A stretch of 64,000 nucleotides of DNA, taken from JABLTI01 sp035528035 (GTDB taxonomy: Archaea > Asgardarchaeota > Heimdallarchaeia > JABLTI01). The stretch lies in contig DATKZI010000026.1 of assembly GCA_035528035.1 (NCBI GenBank), positions 192,289-256,288 on the forward strand, given 5' to 3'. How positions within the stretch are numbered: the stretch's first letter is position 1; the number at the start of each line of letters is the position of its first letter. Position numbers and translations under genes: made by a program. The notes beneath the pieces were generated by a model. It ran no database searches. It was not told the origin of the DNA and saw only the letters and a list, made by a program, of their open reading frames with translations. This document shows, piece by piece, positions 8,793-16,433 of this stretch.

Positions 8793-9668
8793 TTGAAGTT
8801 ACGAAAGAATCCCTTATTAAAAATAATTAAAAACAGAAAAGCTGTATCTGAAATATTAGCTGCAATAATGATGATTTTTATGTTCATAGCAGCAATAGGG
8901 GTAGTTTGGGCTTGGCTCTTTCCAGCCTATCAACGTTTTCAAACAACAAATACAATTAATAGTGTAAATTCGTATATGTTAAGAGTGGATGAAACATTTT
9001 ATGATATCTATGGAGAAGGTGTTGGTTCAACAAAGGCTGTGAGAATGGATCCAAGTTATGGAACTTTCATTTATGAATCGGGTAGGAATGTCAGTGTAAG
9101 ATTTTCCGATGCAGGAACTACTTTTAGTGATACTTATACTCTAACTGATCTTGGAAGATTTTCTTATACTTTGAATAATCGTCGTGGAGTTATGATAAAC
9201 GAAGGCGACCATAAATATCTGAAGGGACCATCAACTCAAAAGGTGTTTTTCGTTAATGGTTCGGCAGACGGGGTAGTTTACCAAGGACTAACTAATTTGA
9301 CACTTTTACGTCCAGCAGAAAAAAGTATGAAAATGGAGTTAGAATACCGGGTAAGAATTTATACATGGTTTGACCAAACAAACAATGTTTTATCAATAAC
9401 AGTTAATATTATACAAATAGATATTAAAGCAACAGATTTTTCATTCTTTAGTTATAATACCTTGAAAATTAATTATAACAGCTCTAGAACAGTTTACAGT
9501 ACAACTACTAATGTAGCAACAGATTTCTATGTTGATGGATCAATAGATTCACAAAGTTTTATTCCCATTGAACGACCTTTGTTGTTTAATAAACCGAGTT
9601 CTGTTGTAAATTATGACGTAAATATAGAAATAGTTGTCAATCAATTCTTGTTATGGGTTGGTGGATAA
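8793..9668 (+). CDS. Archaeal type IV pilin/archaellin N-terminal domain protein
   Basis: The N-terminus carries a class III signal of the type processed by archaeal prepilin peptidases: a basic stretch (KNRKAVSEILAA, about residues 14-25) followed at once by a hydrophobic helix (MMIFMFIAAIGVVWAWLF). The remaining 245 residues are a beta-rich extracellular domain with many Ser, Thr, Asn and Tyr. It could be a pilus or surface-filament subunit, or a membrane-anchored surface protein. It starts at a TTG with GGAG at 8780-8783. No pilus motor genes are nearby, so the export machinery must be elsewhere. Confidence 0.8.
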   Translation: MKLRKNPLLKIIKNRKAVSEILAAIMMIFMFIAAIGVVWAWLFPAYQRFQTTNTINSVNSYMLRVDETFYDIYGEGVGSTKAVRMDPSYGTFIYESGRNVSVRFSDAGTTFSDTYTLTDLGRFSYTLNNRRGVMINEGDHKYLKGPSTQKVFFVNGSADGVVYQGLTNLTLLRPAEKSMKMELEYRVRIYTWFDQTNNVLSITVNIIQIDIKATDFSFFSYNTLKINYNSSRTVYSTTTNVATDFYVDGSIDSQSFIPIERPLLFNKPSSVVNYDVNIEIVVNQFLLWVGG

Positions 9669-9771
9669 AAAACATTCTAATAAAAGTTATATCTTTACAA
9701 TGCTAACTTTTAAATACAAGCAATTAATGCAGAAATACAACTGCAGAGAAAAAACTGGAGTCTTGTACACA

Positions 9772-10080
9772 ATGGTTAAAATACCCGCAAAAATGCGTAC
9801 CTACTGCAAAAAGTGCAACAAACATACATTACAGACTGTTCGTCAAGAAAAAGGTGGACGACGTGGTAGTGGTCTTGTTCTAGGTACTAGAAGAGCAAAT
9901 AGACACAAGAAAGGATCTGGAAACAAAGGTAGATATTCCAAGAAAGCTATTAGTCAATCAAAGATGGCTTCAAAAACATCACAAAAAGTTGATTTGCGTT
10001 TAACCTGTGAAAAATGTAAGGCTACTTGGGTACGAACATATCCTCGTGCAAGAGCAGTTGAAATTGTAAAGACAACCTAA
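9772..10080 (+). CDS. rpl44e: Large ribosomal subunit protein eL42 (L44e)
   Basis: The 102-residue protein matches eL42. It begins MVKIPAKMRTYCKKCNKHT, has a long Gly, Arg and Lys-rich centre and a second zinc cysteine pair (CEKCKATW) near residues 79-86. It binds the E-site region of the large subunit. The frame is open for 46 codons further upstream, but the family start and the conserved MVK end fix the ATG at 9772. In many archaea eS27 follows eL42; here a PAC2 gene follows instead. Confidence 0.95.
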   Translation: MVKIPAKMRTYCKKCNKHTLQTVRQEKGGRRGSGLVLGTRRANRHKKGSGNKGRYSKKAISQSKMASKTSQKVDLRLTCEKCKATWVRTYPRARAVEIVKTT

Positions 10081-10217
10081 ACTTCAATTTCTTTCTCATT
10101 TTTCATTATCATCTCTTATTTTTCAAATGAATTTAGGTATTACTTTAGTTTCTCAAAGTTAGTCATTATATTAAAGTAAGTCTATAAGGTGTTATAGAAG
10201 AATAACTTGTGAGAATT

Positions 10218-11006
10218 ATGAGCCAAAATAATCTTAATATTATTACTAAAATAGAAAAAGAACATAAACTGAAAAACGGTGTTTTAATACAATGCTTTCC
10301 TGGGCAAGGATTGGTTGGTAGAATAGCAGGAATGCAATTAATAGAATATTTTAATGCAAAAGAAGACGCTAAAATTTATTCAAGTCATTTTCCTCATTTG
10401 GTAATTTTTAATGGTAATTTAGGTAAACTTGTTCATGGTGAACTATGGGTGATTGAATCAACGACTCCTCCTATAGTGGTATTGACTGGTGAAAGTCAAC
10501 CTCAAGAGGGACCTCAGGGGATGTTTGAAGTATTAATTACTGCTTTAGATATAGCTATAAATTGGGGTGTAACAAAGGTAGTAGCAATTGGTGGGTTCAG
10601 ACCTGCTGATATAGAGAAAACAGCTGAAGTAACTGGTTTTGCTTATAGTGAAAAAGATACTAAAACACTCAAGCAGAATAAAATAGACTTGTTTACCGAA
10701 GGTAGAGTAAGCGGAGCTGTTGGAGTATTAACAGCTTTAGCAGCCGAAAGAGGATTAGAATCATTTGGAATAATGGGTAAGGTTAGACCTAGTGAACAAG
10801 CACCTGCTGCTTTTGGTGTAGATCCTATTGCATCAAAGAATGTCTTGAAAGCATTGAAAGATCTTTTAGGTTTTGATATGGACTTAACAAAAATGGATGA
10901 AATGATTTCTGAAATAGAAGAATCAGAAGCAAATGCTATGAAAGCAATTGAAGACCTAAATAGAACACAAGGTCAAAGAAGCGATAGAAGGAATTATTAT
11001 TTATAG
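10218..11006 (+). CDS. PAC2-family protein (proteasome assembly chaperone-like)
   Basis: The protein matches archaeal PAC2-family members. It has an N-terminal FPGQGLVGRIAG motif (about residues 25-36), a central region on strands and loops with LTGESQPQEGPQGMFEV and the VVAIGGFRPADIE stretch, and a helical C-terminus. Eukaryotic relatives help assemble the proteasome alpha ring, while the role of the archaeal proteins is less clear. The ATG at 10218 is chosen, with a GTG at 10209 as alternative. It is convergent with the mrp gene and shares a terminator hairpin with it. Confidence 0.85.
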   Translation: MSQNNLNIITKIEKEHKLKNGVLIQCFPGQGLVGRIAGMQLIEYFNAKEDAKIYSSHFPHLVIFNGNLGKLVHGELWVIESTTPPIVVLTGESQPQEGPQGMFEVLITALDIAINWGVTKVVAIGGFRPADIEKTAEVTGFAYSEKDTKTLKQNKIDLFTEGRVSGAVGVLTALAAERGLESFGIMGKVRPSEQAPAAFGVDPIASKNVLKALKDLLGFDMDLTKMDEMISEIEESEANAMKAIEDLNRTQGQRSDRRNYYL

Positions 11007-11007
11007 A

Positions 11008-11041
11008 AGAAGTATTTGAGAAAAATCTCAAATAAACTTCT
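11008..11041. terminator. Bidirectional terminator between PAC2 and mrp genes
   Basis: A 13-bp stem with a two-base bulge (AGAAGTATTTGAG, loop AAAAAT, CTCAAATAAACTTCT) lies between the two convergent genes, with A/T-rich flanks on both sides. Confidence 0.6.
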
Positions 11042-11055
11042 ATTTATTAATTAAA

Positions 11056-11895
11056 TTAATGCTTATTTAATTCGAGTAAATTATCAATTATTTTTTCAAA
11101 AATTTCTCTAGATTTACCTTCTACAGCAACAATTGGTTTTCCTTCATCTGCTAGAGGAACAATCTTAGGATCAAGTGGTATTGCCCCTAAGAAAGGTATC
11201 TTTAATTCCTCTGCTGCTTTCTTACCGCCATCTTTGCTAAAAATATTTACTTCTTGATTGCAATGAGGACAAACAAAACCACTCATATTCTCAATTATTC
11301 CTAAAACTTTCATACCAACTTTTTCTACAAAACTAATAGATTTTATAACATCAAGTAATGCTACTTCTTGAGGAGTTGTTACAATTATTACTCCATCTGC
11401 TTTTGGAATCATTTGAGCAACACTAAGAGGTTCATCACTAGTTCCAGGTGGTAGATCGATAATCAAATAGTCTAAATGACCCCATTTAACATCACCTAGG
11501 AATTGGTTAATAGCACCCATTTTAAGTGGACCTCTCCAGATTACTGCATCTGCTTTATTTTCTAATAAGAATTCCATGGAAATTACTTTTACACCAAAAG
11601 TAGATTCTATCGGAATGATTTTCTTTTGTTCTGAATCGAAATCTGGGTGTTCATTTTCCAAACCAAGCATTTTTGGTACATTAGGACCTGTAATATCAGC
11701 ATCCAAAATACCAACCGAAAATCCTCGTTTAGCTAAGGCTGTAGCTATATTTATTGCAACGGTTGTCTTTCCTACTCCTCCTTTCCCACTTGCTACAACG
11801 AAAACATGATCAATGTCTTTTAGAGCAGCCATTATCTTTGCTTTAAGTGGATCAATACTGGGAACACCAGTTGGCATTTTTACTTTTTCATTCAT
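11056..11895 (-). CDS. mrp: Mrp/NBP35-family P-loop ATPase, iron-sulfur carrier
   Basis: The protein has the deviant Walker A motif GKGGVGKTT (residues 37-45), the switch region DADITGPNVPKMLGL, the Walker B-like LIIDLPPGTSDE and a CPHC pair (about 209-212) that bridges a 4Fe-4S cluster in dimers. Mrp (ApbC) proteins load iron-sulfur clusters onto target proteins in the cytoplasm. The 279-residue length fits archaeal Mrp, which lacks the N-terminal DUF59 domain. It is followed on the same strand side by sulfur-relay genes upstream, consistent with a sulfur and Fe-S neighbourhood. Confidence 0.94.
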   Translation of the reverse strand: MNEKVKMPTGVPSIDPLKAKIMAALKDIDHVFVVASGKGGVGKTTVAINIATALAKRGFSVGILDADITGPNVPKMLGLENEHPDFDSEQKKIIPIESTFGVKVISMEFLLENKADAVIWRGPLKMGAINQFLGDVKWGHLDYLIIDLPPGTSDEPLSVAQMIPKADGVIIVTTPQEVALLDVIKSISFVEKVGMKVLGIIENMSGFVCPHCNQEVNIFSKDGGKKAAEELKIPFLGAIPLDPKIVPLADEGKPIVAVEGKSREIFEKIIDNLLELNKH

Positions 11896-11980
11896 TATTA
11901 AACCTTCAATTATTATCCACTAAAAAGCTTCATTCTTTTTTCTTTTAAAAGTGACTGATGATTTGTTAAAGAATAAAAGA

Positions 11981-12012
11981 AAGACTGAATTAGAAAATTA
12001 ACCTTCAGTCTT
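11981..12012 (-). terminator. Terminator hairpin after the dsrEFH-like operon
   Basis: A 9-bp perfect stem (AAGACTGAA at 11981-11989, TTCAGTCTT at 12004-12012) lies just after the last gene of the minus-strand operon and is followed, read on that strand, by T-rich sequence. Confidence 0.55.
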
Positions 12013-12028
12013 ATATTAAGAAAAACAA

Positions 12029-12373
12029 TTAACACCAAGTTATCACTTTATCATATTGATCCATAATAATGGATATTGCTTCATCATAATTTACCTGTTT
12101 TATTCCAGGATGAACATTTTCCGTAAAGATGCCACGAGCTTCTAAATCTTCCTTAACAGCAAAGATGATCATGCCATTATTAGCAGCTTCAGCAATAATG
12201 TTCTGACCACCCTTCCAGCAAGCAAGAGTACTATCTTGAATGAGTAGAATGCCAATTTCGACTCCTTTATTCATTTGAGCTTTTGTGATATCAAGAAGTG
12301 TACTTTGAGCTGCACAAGTATAGATGCTTTTAGAAGTTATATAAAGTACTTTTGTCATTAATCTAACCTCCAT
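12029..12373 (-). CDS. DsrH/TusB-like sulfur relay protein
   Basis: The third gene of a minus-strand trio. The 114-residue protein has the small flavodoxin-like fold of the DsrE superfamily (N-terminal VLYITSKSIYTCAAQS, then a hydrophobic strand IGILLIQDSTLAC). It ends with Trp-Cys, resembling DsrH/TusB, whose C-terminus is conserved. In the TusBCD complex this subunit helps pass persulfide sulfur from TusA towards TusE and tRNA 2-thiouridine. The start codon abuts the stop of the DsrF-like gene. The assignment to TusB is by order and length and is less certain than membership of the superfamily. Confidence 0.75.
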   Translation of the reverse strand: MEVRLMTKVLYITSKSIYTCAAQSTLLDITKAQMNKGVEIGILLIQDSTLACWKGGQNIIAEAANNGMIIFAVKEDLEARGIFTENVHPGIKQVNYDEAISIIMDQYDKVITWC

Positions 12374-12733
12374 CTAAAGAGCAATTGTTGCATCTGCAAG
12401 CAACAAAAGATCACTTAATTCTTGTATAGAGATAATTTTTACCTCTAAACCGGAATCTAAATCTTCAGGTTTTATTCCTCTTTGTTTCAATGAAGATTCA
12501 CAAGCGAATATTGGTATATCATATCTGTGCATTGATTCAAGTGCACCTATAACAGAATGATGACCTATTCCATCAGGTTTTTGATTTTTGATCAGATTAA
12601 AGACTCCATCGTCAATAAAAATAGCATCTGTTTCGACATCTAGAACTAATAAACCTTGAGCTACTCGAATACCTTCTAAACTATTGATTTGTCCGTAAGG
12701 TCCCTTACGAAATATAACAATAACTTTCTCCAT
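12374..12733 (-). CDS. DsrF/TusC-like sulfur relay protein
   Basis: The 119-residue protein shows the DsrE/DsrF fold with an N-terminal strand-loop (VIVIFRKGPYGQ), a central FIDDGVFNL motif and a conserved cysteine in IFACESSLKQRG (about residues 75-86), the usual position of the active or partner-binding cysteine in TusC/DsrF. It lies between DsrE-like and DsrH-like genes on the minus strand, with 11 bases before it and none after it. The three proteins should form a heterohexamer-like complex. Confidence 0.8.
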   Translation of the reverse strand: MEKVIVIFRKGPYGQINSLEGIRVAQGLLVLDVETDAIFIDDGVFNLIKNQKPDGIGHHSVIGALESMHRYDIPIFACESSLKQRGIKPEDLDSGLEVKIISIQELSDLLLLADATIAL

Positions 12734-12744
12734 GAGTGTTCCCT

Positions 12745-13110
12745 CTATGCTGTAAAGATTAAGATACGATCAGAGTCTTCAACGAATTCGCTAAGAGCTC
12801 CTAGACCATCAAAATTAGTTCCTTCTAGTAATAGGTCATTATTTTGTGTCCCACGATATTCAGCACAAATTGGACAAGCAACAACTTTAACTCCTTTAGC
12901 AGCAAGCTCTTTGAAGAGTTCAGCTATGTTTCTATCCCGATCATCAGATGGTTTAATCGTATTTACATTATTATAAACACCATCAGTATACAAGTAAATT
13001 CCAGTAACCTCATGTCCAGCTTTTAGAGCTGCATTTGCTAATTTTATTACAGTATCCGAATTCTGGAAACTATAAGGTGAGGTCATTAAAAGAAATGCCA
13101 GTTTACCCAT
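12745..13110 (-). CDS. DsrE/TusD-like sulfur relay protein
   Basis: First gene of the trio. The 121-residue protein begins with LAFLLMTSPYSFQNSDTV, like TusD/DsrE, followed by GHEVTGIYLYTDGVYN. It has a cysteine pair in VVACPICAEYRG (about residues 78-89) that includes the persulfide-carrying cysteine position of DsrE. It is predicted to accept sulfur from a TusA-like protein, and one such gene is encoded 0.6 kb away on the other strand. The divergent 164-base gap to the DsrE2-like gene probably contains both promoters. Confidence 0.85.
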   Translation of the reverse strand: MGKLAFLLMTSPYSFQNSDTVIKLANAALKAGHEVTGIYLYTDGVYNNVNTIKPSDDRDRNIAELFKELAAKGVKVVACPICAEYRGTQNNDLLLEGTNFDGLGALSEFVEDSDRILIFTA

Positions 13111-13283
13111 TTTTATTTCACCTTGAATACTAAAATCAAACGAATTGATAAATGTTTAAGTGATTTGGTTTAAAAACTAATGTTTTCTCACCTTAGAAAA
13201 TAAATACTAAAATTTATTTAAAGAACATATAACATAGTATCAAATTTATATTATTAAATAAACCTTAAGGAATTTTGAATATA

Positions 13284-13703
13284 ATGGCTGAAACAAAAAG
13301 AATGGCTATTGTCGTTCATTCTGGTACCCTTGACAAAGCTTACCCCCCCTTGATGTTAGCTGCTGCAGCTGGTGCATCTGATATGGAAGTTGATTTATTC
13401 TTCACTTTCTGGGGATTAAACCTTTTAAAGAAAAAAGGTCTAAAACGTGCTAAATTATCTGGCATGTGGAGACTTGGAACTGGAATGATGAGATTGATGA
13501 TAAAGCGAACTGGTATGGCTACATTACCTGACTTATTAAAAGCAGTAGTAGAAACAGGAAAGGTAAGGTTATATGCTTGTACTGCTACAATGGATATAAT
13601 GATGGTTAAAAAGGAACAATTAATACCAGAAGTAACAGGATATATGGGTGCAGCAGGATTTTTAGATATTGCTGCAGATTGTGATATTCAATTGTTCATA
13701 TAA
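13284..13703 (+). CDS. DsrE2-like (peroxiredoxin-family label) sulfur protein
   Basis: This 139-residue protein fits the DsrE/DsrF-like subfamily 2 by the stretch MAIVVHSGTLDKAYPPLMLA (20 residues) followed by a FFTFWGLNLL motif and a basic region. A cysteine in YACTATMDIM sits at the expected place, and another lies in AADCDIQLF. Such proteins usually occur beside TusA, as here, and take part in sulfane-sulfur handling. The ATG at 13284 is preferred over a TTG at 13275. The TusA-like gene follows 14 bases later in the same operon. Confidence 0.85.
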   Translation: MAETKRMAIVVHSGTLDKAYPPLMLAAAAGASDMEVDLFFTFWGLNLLKKKGLKRAKLSGMWRLGTGMMRLMIKRTGMATLPDLLKAVVETGKVRLYACTATMDIMMVKKEQLIPEVTGYMGAAGFLDIAADCDIQLFI

Positions 13704-13717
13704 AAGGTGAAATAATA

Positions 13718-13960
13718 TTGACTGACTTGCCCAAGGCTGATAAAACACTTGATGCACGAGGAATGCAATGTCCACTACCCATTTTAAAAGCAAAGAAGGA
13801 AATTGTTACTTTAGAAATGGGTCAAGTATTAGAAGTACTTTCTAATGATCCTGGTTCAAAAGAAGATTTTCCAAGATGGGCTAAAAGAACAGGTAATGAA
13901 ATGTTAGGAATTTTTGATGAAGACGGTTACGCACGATACTTCATCAAAAGACAAGCTTAA
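13718..13960 (+). CDS. tusA: TusA-family sulfur carrier
   Basis: The 80-residue protein carries the TusA signature LDARGMQCPLPILKAKKEI (about residues 12-30) with the single catalytic cysteine. TusA proteins take persulfide sulfur from a cysteine desulfurase or rhodanese and pass it to DsrE-type acceptors. It starts at TTG with an AGGTGA ribosome site at 13705-13710. With the adjacent DsrE2-like gene and the divergent DsrEFH-like trio it makes a compact sulfur-transfer locus. A short hairpin (AAGAAA...TTTCTT near 13990-14006) and T-rich DNA follow. Confidence 0.93.
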   Translation: MTDLPKADKTLDARGMQCPLPILKAKKEIVTLEMGQVLEVLSNDPGSKEDFPRWAKRTGNEMLGIFDEDGYARYFIKRQA

Positions 13961-14047
13961 TTGCTTGTATTCCTTATTTTACCTCTTTAAAGAAACAGAT
14001 TTCTTAGCTATTTTTTTAGCTAGTTTATTTCCTTAAAAGAGGCAAAC

Positions 14048-14056
14048 TTTAAATAT
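14048..14056 (+). promoter_or_regulatory. TATA-like box for the permuted 5S gene
   Basis: The A/T stretch TTTAAATAT sits about 27-33 bases before the terminal stem of the 5S locus at 14083. This is the distance expected between an archaeal TATA box and its start site. It is the only good candidate in the gap after tusA. Confidence 0.5.
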
Positions 14057-14082
14057 AGAACAATTATCCTTTTCGATACGCG

Positions 14083-14231
14083 AAAACTCATCGCTGGAAG
14101 TTAAGCCTTCAAACGTTGTGATAATTACTGATCTGAGCGATCGTTCGGGAACATCATAAAGCTGCGTCGCGACGCGGTCATAGCTGAAGGGTAACACCCG
14201 GACTCGTCCGATCCCGGAAACGATGAGTTTT
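14083..14231 (+). rRNA. Circularly permuted 5S rRNA gene with bulge-helix-bulge ends
   Basis: Archaeal 5S rRNA motifs appear in swapped order. The 3' half comes first (GGAAGTTAAGCC at 14096-14107, then helix IV/V sequence), and the 5' half follows (GCGGTCATAGC at 14174-14184, then ACACCCGG). The natural ends are joined by a hairpin: GCTGCGT (14161-14167), loop CGCG, ACGCGGT (14172-14178), equivalent to helix I. The new ends pair in an 11-bp perfect stem (14083-14093 with 14221-14231). Inside it lie a 4-bp helix (CTGG 14094-14097 with CCGG 14214-14217, one G-T) and 3-base bulges AAG (14098-14100) and AAA (14218-14220), in the polarity of a BHB. Cutting after the second bulge base on each side gives a 120-nt circle (14100-14219) that rebuilds CCCGGAAGTTAAGCC. 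Helix II (TGAAGG with CCTTCA) is kept. Confidence 0.88.
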
Positions 14232-14356
14232 GTGCTCTAATTTTATTTTAATTCATATTTGTTAAATCAATTTGAATTTAATGTTAATTTTTTTTAGAAA
14301 AAAATTAATAATAATAAAAACTTCGTTGAGTAGAAAAGATTGAATGGATTATAACA

Positions 14357-15406
14357 ATGAACAAGAAAATCAACTTATTTACATTGGTGATAATCTCACT
14401 ACTAATAATAAGCTTTTCAGCTCCAATAGATAGATCACCAATATCTAATGTTCAAGCAATTGATACATTAAATATTGTTGCTTCAATATCGATTGTCGCA
14501 GATATAGCTACACAAATAGGTGAAGGACTTTTTACTGTTGATAGCATTGTCTCAGGTTCAGAGAATCCCCATTTGTATGAACCTACTCCTAGTGAGGTCG
14601 AAGCAGTTGCTAATGCTGATTTATTTATAAGATTAAATTTAGAAGATTTAGAGCCATGGGTTGATGCAGTTCTTTTAGCTAATCCTGATGTCCCAGTTTT
14701 AAATTTAGTTAATCCTTCTATGGAACGATATGATTCCTTAATCGATGCATATAATCCTCACGTCTGGATGGATCCAACTAATGTAAAAACAATGGTTGAT
14801 AAGATCTATGATGAAATAGTTGTACTTGATCCAGCAAACAATGCAACCTATACAACCAATAAAGATTCATACACAACAGAGTTAGATAGCTTGTTAGTGT
14901 TGATAAACACTACAAAAGCTGTATTTCAAGGAATGAAAGTGGTTGTTCATCATCCATCATTTATGTACTTGTTTGATCTTTTAGGAATAGAAAGACTAGG
15001 GATTATCGAACAAACAGAAGGTGAAGAACCTTCTCCTGAACATATTGCTGAGATAATTGAAATAATCAGGACAGAAAATGTAACATTACTAATCAATCAA
15101 CCACAATTAGATGAAAGACAAGTCTCAGAAATTGCTCGAGATACAGGATTACAAATAGGAGAACCAACTCCTCTATTAGGAGTGCCAGATGTAGAAGGTT
15201 TAGTACAAGCTCAAGGGAGGATTATAGACAATTATATTACAATGATTGAATATGACCTTGAGGCGCTAAAAAATCCACATGATCCAGCAAAAATTACTGA
15301 TAAAGCAACCTTCTGGACCTTAGTAGGGCTTGGAAGTGCTGGTTTTATTGCAACATTTATTGCTGTTATTGTAGTAAGAGTTAGGAAACCAAATGAGGTA
15401 GCATGA
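14357..15406 (+). CDS. Metal ABC transporter substrate-binding protein, ZnuA/MntC-like
   Basis: A signal peptide or anchor (residues about 8-25) is followed by a cluster A-I substrate-binding protein. It has ENPHLYEPTPSEVEAVANAD (the first metal histidine), YNPHVWMDP (second histidine), VVHHPSFMYLF (third histidine) and LINQPQLDERQVSEIA. Unusually for this family a second hydrophobic helix near residues 318-340 plus a basic end would anchor it to the membrane by its C-terminus, as often seen in archaea. It delivers zinc, manganese or iron to the permease encoded next, which overlaps its stop codon by 4 bases. Histidine-only ligands favour zinc, but the metal is not proven. Confidence 0.9.
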   Translation: MNKKINLFTLVIISLLIISFSAPIDRSPISNVQAIDTLNIVASISIVADIATQIGEGLFTVDSIVSGSENPHLYEPTPSEVEAVANADLFIRLNLEDLEPWVDAVLLANPDVPVLNLVNPSMERYDSLIDAYNPHVWMDPTNVKTMVDKIYDEIVVLDPANNATYTTNKDSYTTELDSLLVLINTTKAVFQGMKVVVHHPSFMYLFDLLGIERLGIIEQTEGEEPSPEHIAEIIEIIRTENVTLLINQPQLDERQVSEIARDTGLQIGEPTPLLGVPDVEGLVQAQGRIIDNYITMIEYDLEALKNPHDPAKITDKATFWTLVGLGSAGFIATFIAVIVVRVRKPNEVA

Positions 15407-16422
15407 TGTCAAAATTAGGTGATTTTTTCCAAGCATTTCAATATAGCTTCATGCAAAGAGCATTAATAGCTAGTATAGTTATTGCAGTAGTATGTTCAAT
15501 AATAGGTGTTTTTGTCCTATTAAAAGGAATGGTTTTTTTGGGGCAAGCTATTGCCCATTCATCCTTTGCTGGGGCAACACTCGCTATACTTATTGGTGTG
15601 CAAAATCCTCTTATGATCATTATGGGGTTTTCGATTCTTTCAGCTGTAACTATTGGTTATGTTAATCAAAAACGGCTTATGAGAGATGAGGTAATAATTG
15701 GTATAGTTTTTTCATTCTTTATTGCTCTAGCAGCTTTATTTATTGGGCTAAAGAAGACTTATACTTCAGATATAAAATCAGTTCTTTTTGGTAATCTTTT
15801 GACAGTAGATATAGAGGATTTTATTCTTTTAATTATTTTTTCAGCTTTAGTACTCTTGATTCTTTTCTTAATTAAAAAGGAGCTATATTTTATCACTTTT
15901 GATCAAGAATTAGCATCTATCGCGGGGATACCAGTAGTTTTTCTAAATTATCTATTCTTGATATTAGTTTCAATTACTATTGCTGTTTCTTTAAAAGCTA
16001 TTGGAGCGATTTTGGTTTTTACAATGATCGTTACTCCTGCTGCAGCGGCTTATCAATGGACTTTCAAGTTAAATAAAATGATTATTCTTTCAGTTATTTT
16101 TGCTATAATATCATCAGTTATTGGATTGTTTATTTCATATATGTTAAATCTAGCATCTGCTGCATCTATCGCTATCATAATTACAATTATCTTTCTAATT
16201 TCATTTCTATTCTCACCTAAAAGAAGATCATCCAAGAAGGTCGGTATAGAATGTCCATTCTGTAAACATCTTATTGATAAAGACGGAACTTGTGAAAATC
16301 CAAATTGTCAATTCGGTGATGTCCCTCATAAACATCTTGATGAAACTGTAGGAATAAGTTTGAAACAGTTGCCAGAAAAAGAACCCACAATACATGAACA
16401 TGATGAGGAAAAATTAGAATAG
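15403..16422 (+). CDS. Metal ABC transporter permease, ZnuB/MntB-like, with C-terminal zinc ribbon
   Basis: The first 275 residues form the usual 8-9 membrane helices of the ABC-3 metal permease family, with motifs such as FLGQAIAHSSFAG and the cytoplasmic coupling helix around EIASIAGIPV-like sequence. Unusually, the C-terminus extends by about 60 residues. It has a four-cysteine zinc ribbon (CPFCKHLIDKDGTC and NPNCQFG) and histidines (HKHLDE, HEHDEE). The extension may sense the transported metal. The start ATG overlaps the stop of the binding-protein gene, and an ATG three bases later is equally possible. Confidence 0.9.
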   Translation: MMSKLGDFFQAFQYSFMQRALIASIVIAVVCSIIGVFVLLKGMVFLGQAIAHSSFAGATLAILIGVQNPLMIIMGFSILSAVTIGYVNQKRLMRDEVIIGIVFSFFIALAALFIGLKKTYTSDIKSVLFGNLLTVDIEDFILLIIFSALVLLILFLIKKELYFITFDQELASIAGIPVVFLNYLFLILVSITIAVSLKAIGAILVFTMIVTPAAAAYQWTFKLNKMIILSVIFAIISSVIGLFISYMLNLASAASIAIIITIIFLISFLFSPKRRSSKKVGIECPFCKHLIDKDGTCENPNCQFGDVPHKHLDETVGISLKQLPEKEPTIHEHDEEKLE

Positions 16423-16433
16423 AGGATGAAAAG

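Noticed and set aside
11949..11990. Box C/D guide RNA (CTGATGA followed by CTGA)
   Set aside because: The C box is not canonical (should be purine-TGATGA), the spacing is too short, and the CTGA is part of the terminator hairpin.
14083..14231. The structured GC-rich segment as SRP RNA, RNase P RNA or a riboswitch for the metal importer
   Set aside because: The motifs GCGGTCATAGC, ACACCCGG and GGAAGTTAAGCC and the 120-nt predicted length are those of 5S rRNA; no SRP or RNase P motif fits, and the segment has its own TATA-like box and ends 126 bases before the importer gene.
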